DNA of 64,000 nt from contig JASJZH010000003.1 in assembly GCA_037178975.1 (NCBI GenBank), forward strand, positions 7,006,001 through 7,070,000, given 5' to 3'. A program made the translations under genes and the position numbers. This DNA comes from Oscheius tipulae (Eukaryota; Nematoda; Chromadorea; Rhabditida; Rhabditidae). This document shows, piece by piece, positions 32,801 to 43,905 of this stretch. The notes below the pieces were generated by a model. That model searched no databases, was not told the origin of the DNA, and saw nothing but the letters and a program-made list of their open reading frames with translations. The first letter of the stretch is position 1; each line of letters opens with the position of its first letter.

Positions 32801-35800
32801 CTGTCTCTCTCCCACAGTCCCAAAGCCCCCGTCTTTCTGTCTTTGCCTATGTATCATGCTTCTCATTTTTCAGATCCCTCTGGTTCTCACCCGTCTAGAC
32901 ATGGTCACCTCATGGCAGTTGGCTGGAAATTACATCGTGACTGTCGACTGTTATGGCTCCGGACTCGAGCATCTTCAAAAAGTAAGAGTACATAGTATCA
33001 AAGTAAAGAAAATTCAGATTGACCTCCGGCGGAATAATCTGGAAGCAACCTTTAGGCTACCTGTTGGCAGCTACGAGCAGCTGTTTCACATCGACCTCCG
33101 AGACAATCAGCGACTTTCCATCGTCTACTTGACCAACACCCCAGCCCTTCGAGTCGTTCTCTGTTCCAGACTCCAACTGACTTCGATTCATCTCAATGGA
33201 CAGTCTTTGACTCATCTCTTTGTCGATCATAACCGTGAGTTTCTTCTGATTCTGTTGCAATCTCTTTCCAGTGCTTGACTCTCTCGTCGTGATGCCAATC
33301 CCGGCTAAACTCCAGGTCCTGGACGTCTCTCACAATCTGTTCGACTCTCTCCCTGAGTGGATCTGTGACTTGGAGTCTCTCACAGCTGTCCGAGCTAATC
33401 ACAATAGGATTATATCACTTCCTTCGAGGTAAGAGAGACAGAGAGTAACATTCAAGCTTCAAGGATCTTCTGTCTACCGTCTCTTCGGCTCTTGTGTCTC
33501 TTCAACAACGAACTGTCCTCTCTCCCTTCCACTTTCGAGGACTCTGCATTGGAGACTCTACTGGTCCAGAACAATTGTCTTCAAGAGCTGCCGGGAGATC
33601 TTTTCAAAGCACTATCAAGGTTAATGATAGACTTTGACATAGAACAGAGGCAGAGAGGGTTGCGGCTGATAGTGAGGGTTTAATTTCGCGTAAATCTTAA
33701 AATTTTCATGGCATGTTCGGTGTCATTTTGAAGCTCTAAACATGAAAAAGACAATGCAACAACCTTAGAGGGCAGAGCACCTCGTAAGAACGATTTGGAA
33801 ATTTGCGCGGCGCCTAAATCCTTATTTTTTTTACGCACCTCGTTCGACATGCTGAGTCGTTCAACCTTTCATCTTCCACTCATTCTCTCTCTTACTAAAG
33901 CGCAACAGGGTCTGTGTATCTGTGTTTGTGTGTGTTTGTACGTGGCCTATGTAGGTTTGGACACACAATAGCGGGATTTTATTTGTTGTAAAGTATCATT
34001 TTGTAGAGAATTTTGAGCTGAGTAAGAATATACAATAATGTTATGAGTACCCCTACTCCGAATGAAATTACGGAGCTTCAAAGTCTTTGCGCTAAAGTTA
34101 ATGTATTGCTAAGAGGCGCCGTAGCCGACAGCACGCGCGCACTCTGCGTCTTGGGTTCGTGTCCGCGCCTAAACAAATCGTTCCCTTCTATCGGTTTGCG
34201 GCGAAAAAGGTGTCATTTTGTAGCGTTTCATGAGCTTAGCAAGAGTATGTAGTAATCTCGGCATAAACTTGTATGGGAGTAGACCACGTTTTGATCGGAA
34301 ATCCACTTTTAGCGCAAAAGTTGGTGTACTGCTAAATGACGCTACTCGAATTAGGCGATCCGGGTTCGTTCCTGTGGGCAGTAAGCTTTTTGTTAAGCTG
34401 TTTTTAGCTGTAAAAGACATAGAGACATAGTGACAGAGATACAGAGAGAAAGTGTGACATAGAAAGGGAGAAGATCTAGACAAGGTGAAAACGGCAATCG
34501 AGAAACGATGGGTATAGTTTGACAGTTCAGAAAGACATTTTTTTTTCAAAGAGGCATATAGTCCTACATTCAAGCTTGGAACGGCTGGTTATTCTTCCAA
34601 AGTTCCAGACTCCGCCAACTGAACGTCTCCTTCAACGAGCTGAAGACACTGCCATTCCCTAGTCCAAATGCCGATTGGAACAAACTGCAAGTCTTGAGAG
34701 CTGCGCATAACCAACTGGATGAGACTGTCATTCCACAGATTGTCCTTTTGAAAAGGCTAAAAGTCCTGGATCTCTCCAACAATAAGCTGAGGTACTTTGA
34801 TGACAGGTTTGTACTCTCTATCTTTTAAAAATCAAATTTCCTAGTGCCCTGAATACACTGACGCTCTTGGAAGACCTGAACATCAGCAGTAATCGGGTCA
34901 CGTCTGTCTCTTCTGCTGTCCCTCAACTACCGGCGTTGACCCACTTTAGAGCTCATTCAAACACGATTCAAAACATGCCGGAACTCAGTCAGAGTCTGAC
35001 TGTTCAGGTAGGACAGAGACAGTGTCACAGAGACACTTATTCCAGTTGGTCGACCTGTCCAGCAACCAGATCTCTTTCTTCCCTCCGTCAATGGCTTCTG
35101 CTCCTGCCTTAAAGAGTTTGGATGTGTCTTGCAATCCTCTGATACAGATTGACTCGGGAACTATCAGGTGAGAGAGACAGACAGAGAGACAACCTCACCA
35201 TTCCAGTAGAAGCAGACGGAAACCAGTATCAGTAGTCGACGTTAGTCTTTCTACTAACAAGCTCCAATACGGGTTCAGTGAAACTACGGGTAACAGAAGC
35301 CGGTTAGTCTCCATTTCACTCATATTTTTTTCATTTCAGGCTGTACATACGTCGCGTTTGCAAGAAGTCTGTCTTTGGTCTTGTGGACGGTGGATCAAAC
35401 TACGATCTACCCAAAAGTATTATGAATATGGTCAACAAACAGATCGAGGAGATGGAAGAGATCGATTTGAAGAAAATATTCGTCTCCTCTCATTTGAATC
35501 TGGGAGAGAGCGGACAACAGCTGGGAGCAGGTGAGTGTCAGTAAACAGTGACAGTGTCTACTTTCAGGTCTTCTCTTGACCCAGGTCCAGTCCAACCGCT
35601 TGACTCTGGTGTCCAGTGGGACTATTGGAGTAGCCGTCTTGACTAAAGGGAACATATCCCAGCTGGACACAGGTGGTCTTCTCGACGAGGATGACTACAT
35701 AACCTTGAGGAAGAATGGTCTCTGGCTAGATGAGGTATCTCTCTATGAATTCTGTCGCACAGACTCCTTTCAGAACAATCTGATCAACGGAGTCACATCC

Positions 35801-36960
35801 TGTTCTCGTCAGTTGGGAATGTACCATCTTCACCCGACTGTAGCTCCGAATCCAGTGGTCATTGATGGGTCGATTGAGGGAATAGACACAATCATCATCG
35901 CCTCAAAGAGTCTCTGGGAACATTTGAACCAGTCGGATATTTCAATGATCGCTAATAGTACAATGAATCCACAGGTGGCTTCCAAGAGACTGCAGGTTTG
36001 ATTCATTTTTTGCGGCCAAAGTTGGATTTTAAGGACGCTGTTCAAAGTTGTGACTACTTGGGAAACTCTAGTATCATTGTGATCAAACTACCTAAACCGG
36101 AAGTCAAATTTGACAGTAGTCCAGTTTCGAAGCATAACTCTATCAACAGCTTGCAGGTAAGTGCACTGTCACTGTCTCTCTGTCCTCTGACTCTCACCGA
36201 CTTCCAGAAACCTCTCCAAGTGGCAGTTCCTGCAGAAACTTTCCACCAGACTTCCTCTACCTCCAAAGAAGAGTCTGAAATCCAAATCGAAGAGACTTTG
36301 GACAGGTTATCATCGCTAGCCGCCTAAAACCTCTACATTTTAGAGAAGCAGACAAAGTAGACAAAGACTACGCAGACGAAGGCTATCTGACCGGCCGACA
36401 GCTCTATGGCAAGATTCTGGCTGATGAGATCGGGCATCGGTCTCCCAGTTCCCTGTCTGGAGCTCCGCCAGACCCGTCTTCAGATCATGAAGCTGTTCCA
36501 GATCTTCCAGAACAACCAACACCCACTCGGTCAACTTCTCATCCTCCCTCATATCAGGAGTTCAAAGAGAGCCAAAAATATGCCTTGGGGTATGCTAGGA
36601 GTGACGAGGGGCATTATAACGTATCGGAAAATGCTAGAAGAATGGAAGAGAAGACGTTTTCCCCCTCTCTAGTGATTCCTCCCAGCTCACAGACCAATAT
36701 CTCACCTTCTCGACCTCTCGGGATCATTCGGGAAGTTTCCGAGTCGACTACGACAGAGCTGGCGATGAATGAACCTACCAGTTTCAGTTTTCTTTCAATC
36801 GAACAGGTAATTCTTTCACTTCTCTTGAGTTTTGCTTCAGAAACCGACCCTCCTCACACCAATGGAGGAGGCACTCTCTTCACGATATCGCTTTGAATAT
36901 GCTCGAAGCAGCATCCAGGAGAATCTCAAACTTTCGCGATCCTCTTCCCTTGATCTCTAG
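29868..36960 (+). CDS. phlpp: PH-domain leucine-rich-repeat phosphatase (PHLPP)
   Basis: More than 20 exons. In order: a Ras-association-like start (29868-30028), exon 30783-30913, a PH-like domain (31041-31342), about 20 leucine-rich repeats (31387-35302), a PP2C-type phosphatase domain (35340-36156; VFGLVDGGSNYDLP, GVTSCSRQLGMYHLHP) and a low-complexity tail ending at TAG 36958-36960. The family dephosphorylates the hydrophobic motif of Akt and PKC and localises to membrane and cytoplasm. The first exon or two, with the start codon, are not resolved upstream of 29868. The intron 33620-34608 carries tandem repeats, and many introns are short and rich in GAGACAG. 592 bp of the 5' part is duplicated at 23.6 kb. 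Confidence 0.85.
30467..31058 (+). repeat. 592-bp duplication, copy 2 (inside PHLPP)
   Basis: The copy in its proper gene context: the exon at 30783-30913 and the first 17 bases of the exon at 31041 splice in frame with the rest of PHLPP. It appears identical to 23646-24237. Confidence 0.85.
33719..34405 (+). repeat. Diverged tandem repeat in PHLPP intron
   Basis: Three related units start at about 33719, 33993 and 34209 with (G/A)TGTCATTTTG(A/T)AG-like sequence (GTATCATTTTGTAGAG in the second). The last two also share GAGCT(G/T)AG(T/C)AAGA(A/G)TAT, GCGC(T/A)AAAGTT and a GGGTTCGT(G/T)(T/C)CC block near the end, which resembles a pol III B box. Unit length is about 200 bp. This may be a SINE-like repeat in tandem. 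Confidence 0.5.
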
Positions 36961-37455
36961 AAATGAACATCTATTTTAAAATGTCCTCGCGTCTCTGTCT
37001 GAAGCCAATATTGCCAATTAGACTAATTGTTTGCAAGTCAAGCCAAATCGAGTCAGTTCAAGAAGTAGCTAGCTTCGTTGGGAAGACGTTGCTTCTGTCA
37101 CGGTACTTCGGTTGGAGGGAATGCGGACAGGTTGAAGTGGGAGGAAAGGGTCACGACAGTTGGACAGAAGGAAGTAGAAATCGAGCAGTTTTGGAAGAAT
37201 CGGATTACTGGCATTGAGCCCCAAGGGGCGATAGTACTACTTGTCTTCAAAAAAGTTAGAGAAAGACTAGAGTTAAATTCACTTTATTACAACAATACAC
37301 ACTATTCAGAGTGGGCAACAATATGACAAATTACTATTGGCAAGTTGAACAAAGAGATATTTTCAGATGAAAATATCCTAGGTATGTAAAACGTTGGAAG
37401 GGGTTTTGGTAAACAATAAATAAGAACTTGGGATAAACCAGTATTGAAAAGTTTG
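36961..37455. other. Spacer between convergent PHLPP and STAR genes
   Basis: It holds the 3' ends of both genes. Only short open frames occur, none with splice support. Confidence 0.4.
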
Positions 37456-38479
37456 TTAAAAGAGGGAGGTGAAGGGCTCGTTGGAGGCGGAAAGGAGCGG
37501 GAGCAGTGTCTTGCTGGGCTCTCTCGGCGAGTTCGAGGCACTTCCCTGACGATGATACGGCCTGTAGGTGCCGTTGATGATGGCCAACTCCATAAGCTGC
37601 TTCCTCTTCAAGTCGTCTGTACCGTCGGGCTATAAATCAACGCTGAAATCAAGTCCGAATCAAAGCTACCGTAGGAACAAGGAGACGACCAATGTGGGTC
37701 ATGGCGGAGGAGAGCTTGAGCTGGCAGCGATTCTCGGCGTCCTCGCATTGGATGAGGACGTGCAGGTCGTCCTCTAGATGCTCCCAGTTAGGGCGACCGC
37801 GATGGGCATCTTCCTGAAATGTGTTGAATGAGAGAATCAGATACATATAGCTGAATATGAATTCTTACCTTGCGCTTGTCCTTCATTGATCCCCGGCCAC
37901 GGACCATGATTCGGCAGCCAGTCTCCTGCTCCAGCTGCTTGGCGGTCATTCCGCGCGGCCCAAGGATGCGTCCCACGAAATTGTACTCAGGGAACTCGCG
38001 AACCGGAATGTAGAGCTTCTCCGTGATGTTGACGAGCGGTCCATCCGGCTCGGGCAGTTCGATGTCGAAGCCGGTGAAGTCGTTCTGGAAGAGGGCATCG
38101 CGGACGCGGGCAACCTCTATCTCGATGAGGCGTTCGAGGCTTCCGAACATTTTGGGGAAAAGGGCGGACAGCTGCTTCTGTTCCTTGACGAGCTGCGTCA
38201 GATACTGGAGAGAGAAGAGATCCGGCGCATCCAGGGCTCCGGGAGACGGAGATGGGGCCGACAGCGACATGCGGCCTGAAGATAAAATTTAGAAACGGAA
38301 TAGGCAGAAAACTCACGATTGCTGTGGTCGCTCGAGCTGTTCCAGCTGTTGTTGCGCGTCAGGCCCGGGTAGACGTCGCCATCGGGAGCCTGCGGCGTGC
38401 TGTAGTATCCACGGATTGGCGAACCAGGTAAGTAGAGCGATTCCATTTGGGCAGTCAGCGATTCAAGTTGGGCTGCCAT
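37456..38479 (-). CDS. STAR-family KH RNA-binding protein (Quaking/HOW/ASD-2 type)
   Basis: Four exons (38317-38479, 37869-38275, 37670-37813,  37456-37629) sum to 888 bases, 295 residues. QUA1 (about residues 72-110; YLTQLVKEQKQLSALFPKMF) mediates dimerisation; a maxi-KH follows with GRILGPRGMTAKQLE and GRGSMKDKRKEDAHRGRPNW; then QUA2 (KRKQLMELAIINGTYR). Members bind ACUAAY-type elements in RNA and control splicing, stability and translation; nematode relatives are GLD-1 and ASD-2. The N-terminus is short and Ser/Tyr-rich, and the C-terminal tail after QUA2 is only about 35 residues. Which nematode paralogue it matches is not decided. Confidence 0.9.
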
Positions 38480-39000
38480 CTAGATAAGCAACTGAAAGCC
38501 TCAACACGTTACAAGGTAAGCGGGTAGAGGAAAAAAAACGGAGCAAAACTGCGAATAGGGACCGCTTGTGTAAGTTGCCAAGAAAGTAGAGGGTAAAAAG
38601 AGTGGCAGGGTTCCTAATTTTATCAAAATATAATCCAACGGTCCATTGACACTTTCTCGATGCTTCCGCAAACGTTATTCAAGGGAAAGGTCAAGAACAA
38701 ACTGCGAAAATGGAGAAAGCCGGACCGAGAAAGAGATCAATTGATCGACCGATTTTTCCCGCCAAAGTTAAAAAACAGTACTTGTTTGCCGCTAAATTCC
38801 GCGGATGAGCACTAACTGGGTTTCTTCCATAATTGTAGGTCAGCTTTTTTCTCGTTTCTTCTTTTTTTTTTGGTGTTATTTAATGGTTTTGTACTGAAAG
38901 AACACTGCAGTTAACTCCCGAAGGTGAGCCACTGGTGAAATAGATATCTCTCTCACCCTTGTTAGCGATGGCATCATGAAACGGTTTACAGCTTTCCAAA
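38480..39000. promoter_or_regulatory. Shared upstream region of divergent genes
   Basis: About 520 bp between the divergent starts of the STAR gene (- strand) and the F-box-like gene (+ strand). It should contain both promoters and 5' UTRs. No TATA box was noticed. Confidence 0.4.
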
Positions 39001-40669
39001 ATGGATAATGTGGACATCGATGTCCACGGATATGAAGCTGCTCCAAAGATCATAACTGGCGACCTGCTGAAAGCCCTTCGTGTGGATGAAACGGAAGTAG
39101 AGGTTAGTTTTTCCTGCCGTTATGTGAAATGTTGATACTATCCAGTCTCCATCAGAAGATGTGATATATCTCCATTTCAGGATTCCGACGTGGACGATCC
39201 GTACAATCCAGCCAACGAATCGACGGTTCTCAACAGGCTGCCGGACGAAGTCTTCGCGACAATCGCCAAATTCATGAGTTTTGCCTTTTCTTTCTGTAGC
39301 CAGTTGTGCTTATTGTTGTCGTGTCAATTCCATTGCTTGTCATTCCAGATGGACCCGACGAGCTACTTCAACACCAAAGCCATTTGCCAAGTCCTCAAGT
39401 GGAAGTGTGAGCGCGTCGAGCGTGACCTCATCTTTCCCATTCACTCAGTAATTCTCAAGGTACGCCGCTGCTCGTCTTCTAGCTTAAACAAGACCTGTTC
39501 AGAAAGATGGTGCTCTGGAAGTCATCTGCGTCGAGGCCAAGGACGAGAAGATCTACGACAAGTTGCCAGGGACTCGGTTTGGGCTGACGATCGACTCCTT
39601 CAACTGCGAGAGCGGCCCGCTAGACGACAAGCTTCTCGATAAAGTTGAAGCGCTCCTGCATCGCAGACGAGTCACCATCGATGCCCTCACCACCCTGAAG
39701 ATTACCTGCAGCCTCGAAAAGTTCAAGACTTTTAGTCAGGTGCCTATTTTGTCCTTGAGATCTGTTCAACACACTGCTGCAGAAACATGCCATAAAAAGG
39801 TTCCGCCTCGGCGGCGAGGTTCCAGAGACATTCTTGGACTTTATGCAGGACAAGATCGCCTGTATGTGTGGAGAGGACGATTTTTCTCAGAAGCTCCCAG
39901 GCGGTATGGACTACTTCCTCAAGTCACCGATTACCTGTGGCGACTTCACCTTCCCTCCACAAAAGCCGTTTACTGTCGACAATTGTCGTCAGCTGATTGA
40001 GGTAGGTCCTTTTTTCCTTGTTACGAATATACCGGGGATCGAACCTGACATTTCTGGCTCGTAATCAAAGTGCGTGCCGATTTACGTCATGCGTCCAATA
40101 GAATTTCCTCTAGTAGCGCAGTCGGTGGGCGCTCTGACTATGAAGCAGAACGTCACGGGTTCAATCCTTTCAACTTGACAAGCCTGCCCAGTGAAAGTTT
40201 CAACTTTAGCTTTTTTTCTCTTACCTTATTTCTAGGCATTAAATGCTGGTCGAATTCTCGGACATATCTTCTTCAGTGTCCACAACATCAGCAATTACGA
40301 CGACATCTTCACGGACATGGTCACCCTCAACTTCGACAAAGACCGCGATTACGGCAAAGAGTTGGCCGAAATTACGACGCGTCCTCTCGTCTTCCGCAGT
40401 AGTGTGGATTTTGTTTCCGTTGGTATGTAGTCATCCTTTTATCCTATTTGCAACAAGGTGTTGTAGTTGCCACCGAAGGCGACAAGATGTATCTGCTGGA
40501 CGGAGAGTTCGATAACAAATTTTTCGTACTTCTATCTTACAACGTCGATGACATTCGAAATTTCTACGGATTCGACCAAGATTATGCTGATACGGAGTTG
40601 AACGAAAATGAGGATCAAGACGAGGACGATGAGGAATATGAAGACGCTGAGGATAGCGAAAACGACTAG
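39001..40669 (+). CDS. Hypothetical protein with F-box-like start and acidic tail
   Basis: Exons 39001-39102, 39181-39459, 39503-39739, 39783-40001, 40236-40422 and 40458-40669 total 1236 bases (411 residues). NRLPDEVFATIAKFM near residue 55 resembles an F-box helix. The middle is Cys-containing and unrecognised (KIACMCGEDDFSQKLPGG). The C-terminus is a run of Glu/Asp (DEDDEEYEDAEDSEND). The second exon includes 78 bases that look like an intron (GAGTTTTG...TTCCAG) but stay in frame, giving a hydrophobic SFAFSFCSQLC stretch; splicing there at GT-AG would break the frame. A second family reading is not evident. F-box proteins recruit substrates to SCF ubiquitin ligases, but this role is inference only. 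Confidence 0.65.
40022..40075 (-). repeat. tRNA-like fossil in intron
   Basis: On the minus strand GGTTCGATCCCCGG matches the T arm and B box of tRNAs; the rest of the cloverleaf is not clear. It shares the intron 40002-40235 with the element at 40108. Confidence 0.35.
40108..40172 (+). repeat. tRNA-like sequence with intact A and B boxes
   Basis: TAGCGCAGTCGG fits the A box and sits in a perfect GCGC/GCGC D stem; GGTTCAATCC fits the B box with one change. An anticodon-type stem (TCTGA/GCAGA) lies between. The 5' and 3' ends do not pair, so no acceptor stem exists. A tRNA-derived SINE head or a tRNA pseudogene is likely. Confidence 0.5.
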
Positions 40670-41862
40670 TAGCTGCACCGTTTTATCTCTTGCCCCATTC
40701 TTGCATGTTTAATTTTCTGTCTCATTTTAAACTCATTTCTTGTGATAAATTAAAATCTGTACTACCAACCGACTTCATTTTCTCTTACGTATAACACTTT
40801 CAAATCGGACGGCAGCTGGTGAACAAAGTTTTGGTTTCGTACTTGAGGGATTTGAGGAAGGAAATCAGCAAGCGACCTCTTTGTCTTTCACACATCTTCA
40901 TACTTTTGTTGACCTTTCTGAAAGAATCTTCTCTTTTCAAGAATCTTTATCGCTCGCTCGTCTCACTATTGTATGAGAACGGAAAGCTTGGAGGGATTCA
41001 AATTTTCCACAGGCTGGCTCCCGAAATACCGCCTCTTTTTCTTTTCTGTGTGCCAAGGAGGGTCAATCCATCAAATTCCCATAGCCTCCTCAGCTGTATG
41101 GGCCTCATCTAATTGACTGTCTCCCCCGTAAATCAGTTCAATCATCACTGTACCCATTCCTGCTGGCATGAGAGTGCAGCTGGCTTCCCCAGCGCGACCG
41201 TGTCCTGGATTTAATTTGCTTAGAGACAGAAATCCATCCTCTTTCTCATTTCCTGACTGAATCTTAATGTTCGTTTTGGAGAGAGAAATGTGCAATCTTC
41301 GTGTCCAAAAAGAGTGAGCAATGAGCAGTTGTTGACAGGGCGCGAGGCGGCACCCGTCTACAGCTCCGAGAGAAGGGGTCAGCTATTAGGTAAGTCGAGG
41401 TAAGAGGTCGTCGATCGATCTTTGGGTGTCCGGACCGGTAAACAACTTGTACAGTAACCGGAGAGGATGATGTCATCTCCAGGGGAGGAGAGAGTATGGG
41501 TTGGATAGAGAGGAGGTGGTGGAGAAAGGACGTCAGAGAGCTCAGAAAACTGACAGTCGGGTCAGGGAGAGTTGATCCCTTCGTATTTCTCTGGGTAAGA
41601 AGAGAACTATACTTGATTTTCTACGAACTACAATACTTGATGTTTCTACATCTCTGCCGGCAGCTCACTAACTCTTTTCCAAAATCCTATGTCCTTATCT
41701 GCACTGCTTGTTGTTTTAGTATCTGTCACTGTTCCATATCTTTATCTTGACCTATTTCACTGTCTATCAAATTTCTCTGTATCTCAAGAACATTCAAAAA
41801 GTATCAGCTGCACAGAATACGACTAGCACTCAAAACTGTGGACTTGTTACCTCTGTCTCCTT

Positions 41863-41905
41863 GTGCCCTTCTCTCTCTGTCTCTCTGTCTCTCTCTCTGG
41901 TTCAG
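41863..41905. repeat. CT-rich CTCTCTGT tract
   Basis: CTCTCTGTCTCTCTGTCTCT units, nearly perfect over about 30 bp. Confidence 0.8.
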
Positions 41906-42287
41906 TTTCTTGTCTCGCTGATATGTATACCTCAGTACTATGCCCCATCGTCCCTGTCAATCACTTATTTTTCCCTCAAGCAACTAGTCATATGCTCCTC
42001 GGCAGAGAGTCCATTTTTTCTGGCTTCCGTCCAGATAGGGGGCTGGAGTGCGCCAATTTGCATATCGCCAGCAGTGCTGTGCTCTTCTCTCTCTGCCCGC
42101 GTGCTGGCAGATGGTCTTTCTTCGCGGGTCCCAGTGACCCGGCTCTGGTCTCTCGCGCATTCAGCCGTTCTCTCGCTCTCTGGCTACTTGTGCTCCGCCC
42201 CCTTACAGTGACATGCTCCCTGCAAAGGAATGACCACAATCCAGTCGACGACTCTCGCCAGCCGTGGCTACTGCCTTTCTGGCTCCA

Positions 42288-42345
42288 AGCTCTCTGCCTC
42301 TCCCTGTCTCTCTGTCTCTCTGCCTCTGACTTTGTGTCTTTCTTC
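42288..42345. repeat. CT-rich tract
   Basis: CTCTGCCTCTCCCTGTCTCTC units of the same family. Confidence 0.75.
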
Positions 42346-43905
42346 CCTGTCTCTCACCCCTCGGTGACGACCAACTAGTAAACGCGAAAACTTCGAGCTG
42401 TCTTTGACAAAGTTTTCAAGTCAATTGTAGCCAGTTGTTACTTTGTCTAATTGGCAAAACTTCAAAACTTTGGTAAATAGTTTTCGTGCCAAGAAAACTT
42501 TGGTCCAAACAACGAGGCTCGTTTTGTAGAGCAGACACACTTCTTGCGACTGTTTTTCTGCCTCTCTGTTCTATCCCTCTTCCAGAAACGACCACCCATT
42601 TTGTAGCTCAAATCTCCCTAACACCTTCCAGATTATTTTGTTTATCAATTTCCAAAATGACTGCTTCTTACGCTATCAGCGGATTTCAAATGAGGGTACA
42701 AAAGGCTCTGGGATAAGGGCATTGTATCCCGTTTTGGCTCTCAAGAGAATCGATTGTGTTATTTACAGTCTCTAATTACCAGCTTTCCCGCCCAATTGTA
42801 CTGTATCTCGAGTCGCTTTCTGCCATATGGATGGGGCCGTCACGACAGGCGGCTCCTCCAAACGGGCTGTGTCCTAATTATTCAACAGTCGGGAGACCAT
42901 TCCTCAGGGCTCAAACTGCCCATTAGATACGGAAGGAGCGGCTCGAGGTCAGCAGAGTCAGTCAGTTTGGATTATGACCAGCTTTTGTCTGGTCGTCTGT
43001 CACTTCTCTCTCAGCCTTTTGAACAGGTTGACCCAGTCCTCTTGCTCCAAAAGATCAAAGAAGAGACACTCCCACTCAGTTGTAGTCTTGACCCATCTTT
43101 TCCTGTTTATTCAATTTTAGCTTTGACCTATCACTTTTTGACCTCTCACTCTCTCTCCCTCTCTAGGACCCCAGTTGGGCACATTATGTACTACCAGGTT
43201 CCTGAGGGCACCACTCTGTCAAATCTGGTAACTGATAGGATCCTGTCACTTTGTTCATTTGTCCTCTTGGCACTCTGACTCTCTTCCTCATTCTCTCTCA
43301 CTGACTCGCTTTCTCCATTTACTGTGTCTTGCACTTTACAACCCAGCTTCTCAAACTTCTAATTCCCTAAACAGCCCCTTGACTCTTGTTTTTCAAACAG
43401 TCCCTGTACCAATTTGAATCATGAAAAAGTGACTGTTCTTCTCGGTTCTCTGACCAGTACTATCGCTCTGTGACTCTCTGCCCCCCGTCTCTGGCTCCCA
43501 TTGTACTTCTATTCAGAAAAACTACTTTTCCTTTGCCTGTCTGGTCCAGTTTCCTAGCCAAAATCTATCTTATCCATACCGAACTGTCTCCATTAGATTA
43601 GTAGATTTCAGTGAGGGGTCAGTGGAGTGTCACTCTCACCCTCTCACTCTCTCCTCTATCTGTACTATCGACTTATTTTGCTTGGCATCACGGGTCAGCC
43701 GGGTCGTCGAATGAGGCTCGGCCTCTATGGGTCTTACGCAACAGGCATACGGGCCACCTCCTCCTCCCGTTCGCTCGGGCCTCCCGCCTGTTTTCCACTT
43801 ATAAATTATGCGCAAATCTGCCGTCTGTAACCGCTAAACGGCTGCTCCGCCCAAGGTCGCGCACACATACAGCTGTCTCTTAAATGTCTCTCTTCGAGAA
43901 TTCAA

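Larger units (their letters stand above)
40670..43905. other. Intergenic region with CT-rich tracts
   Basis: No gene is firmly seen. CT tracts lie at 41863-41905 and 42288-42345. An open frame at 42754-43278 (174 codons) includes natural-looking parts (AESVSLDYDQLLSGRLSL, TPVGHIMYYQVPEGTTLSNL) and might hold upstream exons of the FAR1-type gene, but it spans a CT-rich zone that disfavours stops, and no splice into the next gene was found. Confidence 0.4.

Noticed and set aside
35340-36156. PHLPP phosphatase domain as inactive
   Set aside because: It deviates from classic PP2C motifs, but known PHLPP enzymes do so too, so sequence alone does not show inactivity.
42754-43278. 174-codon open frame as an independent gene
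   Set aside because: It lies in a CT-rich stretch that disfavours stops, shows no family motif and I found no splice to a neighbour. Kept only as a remark in the spacer entry.
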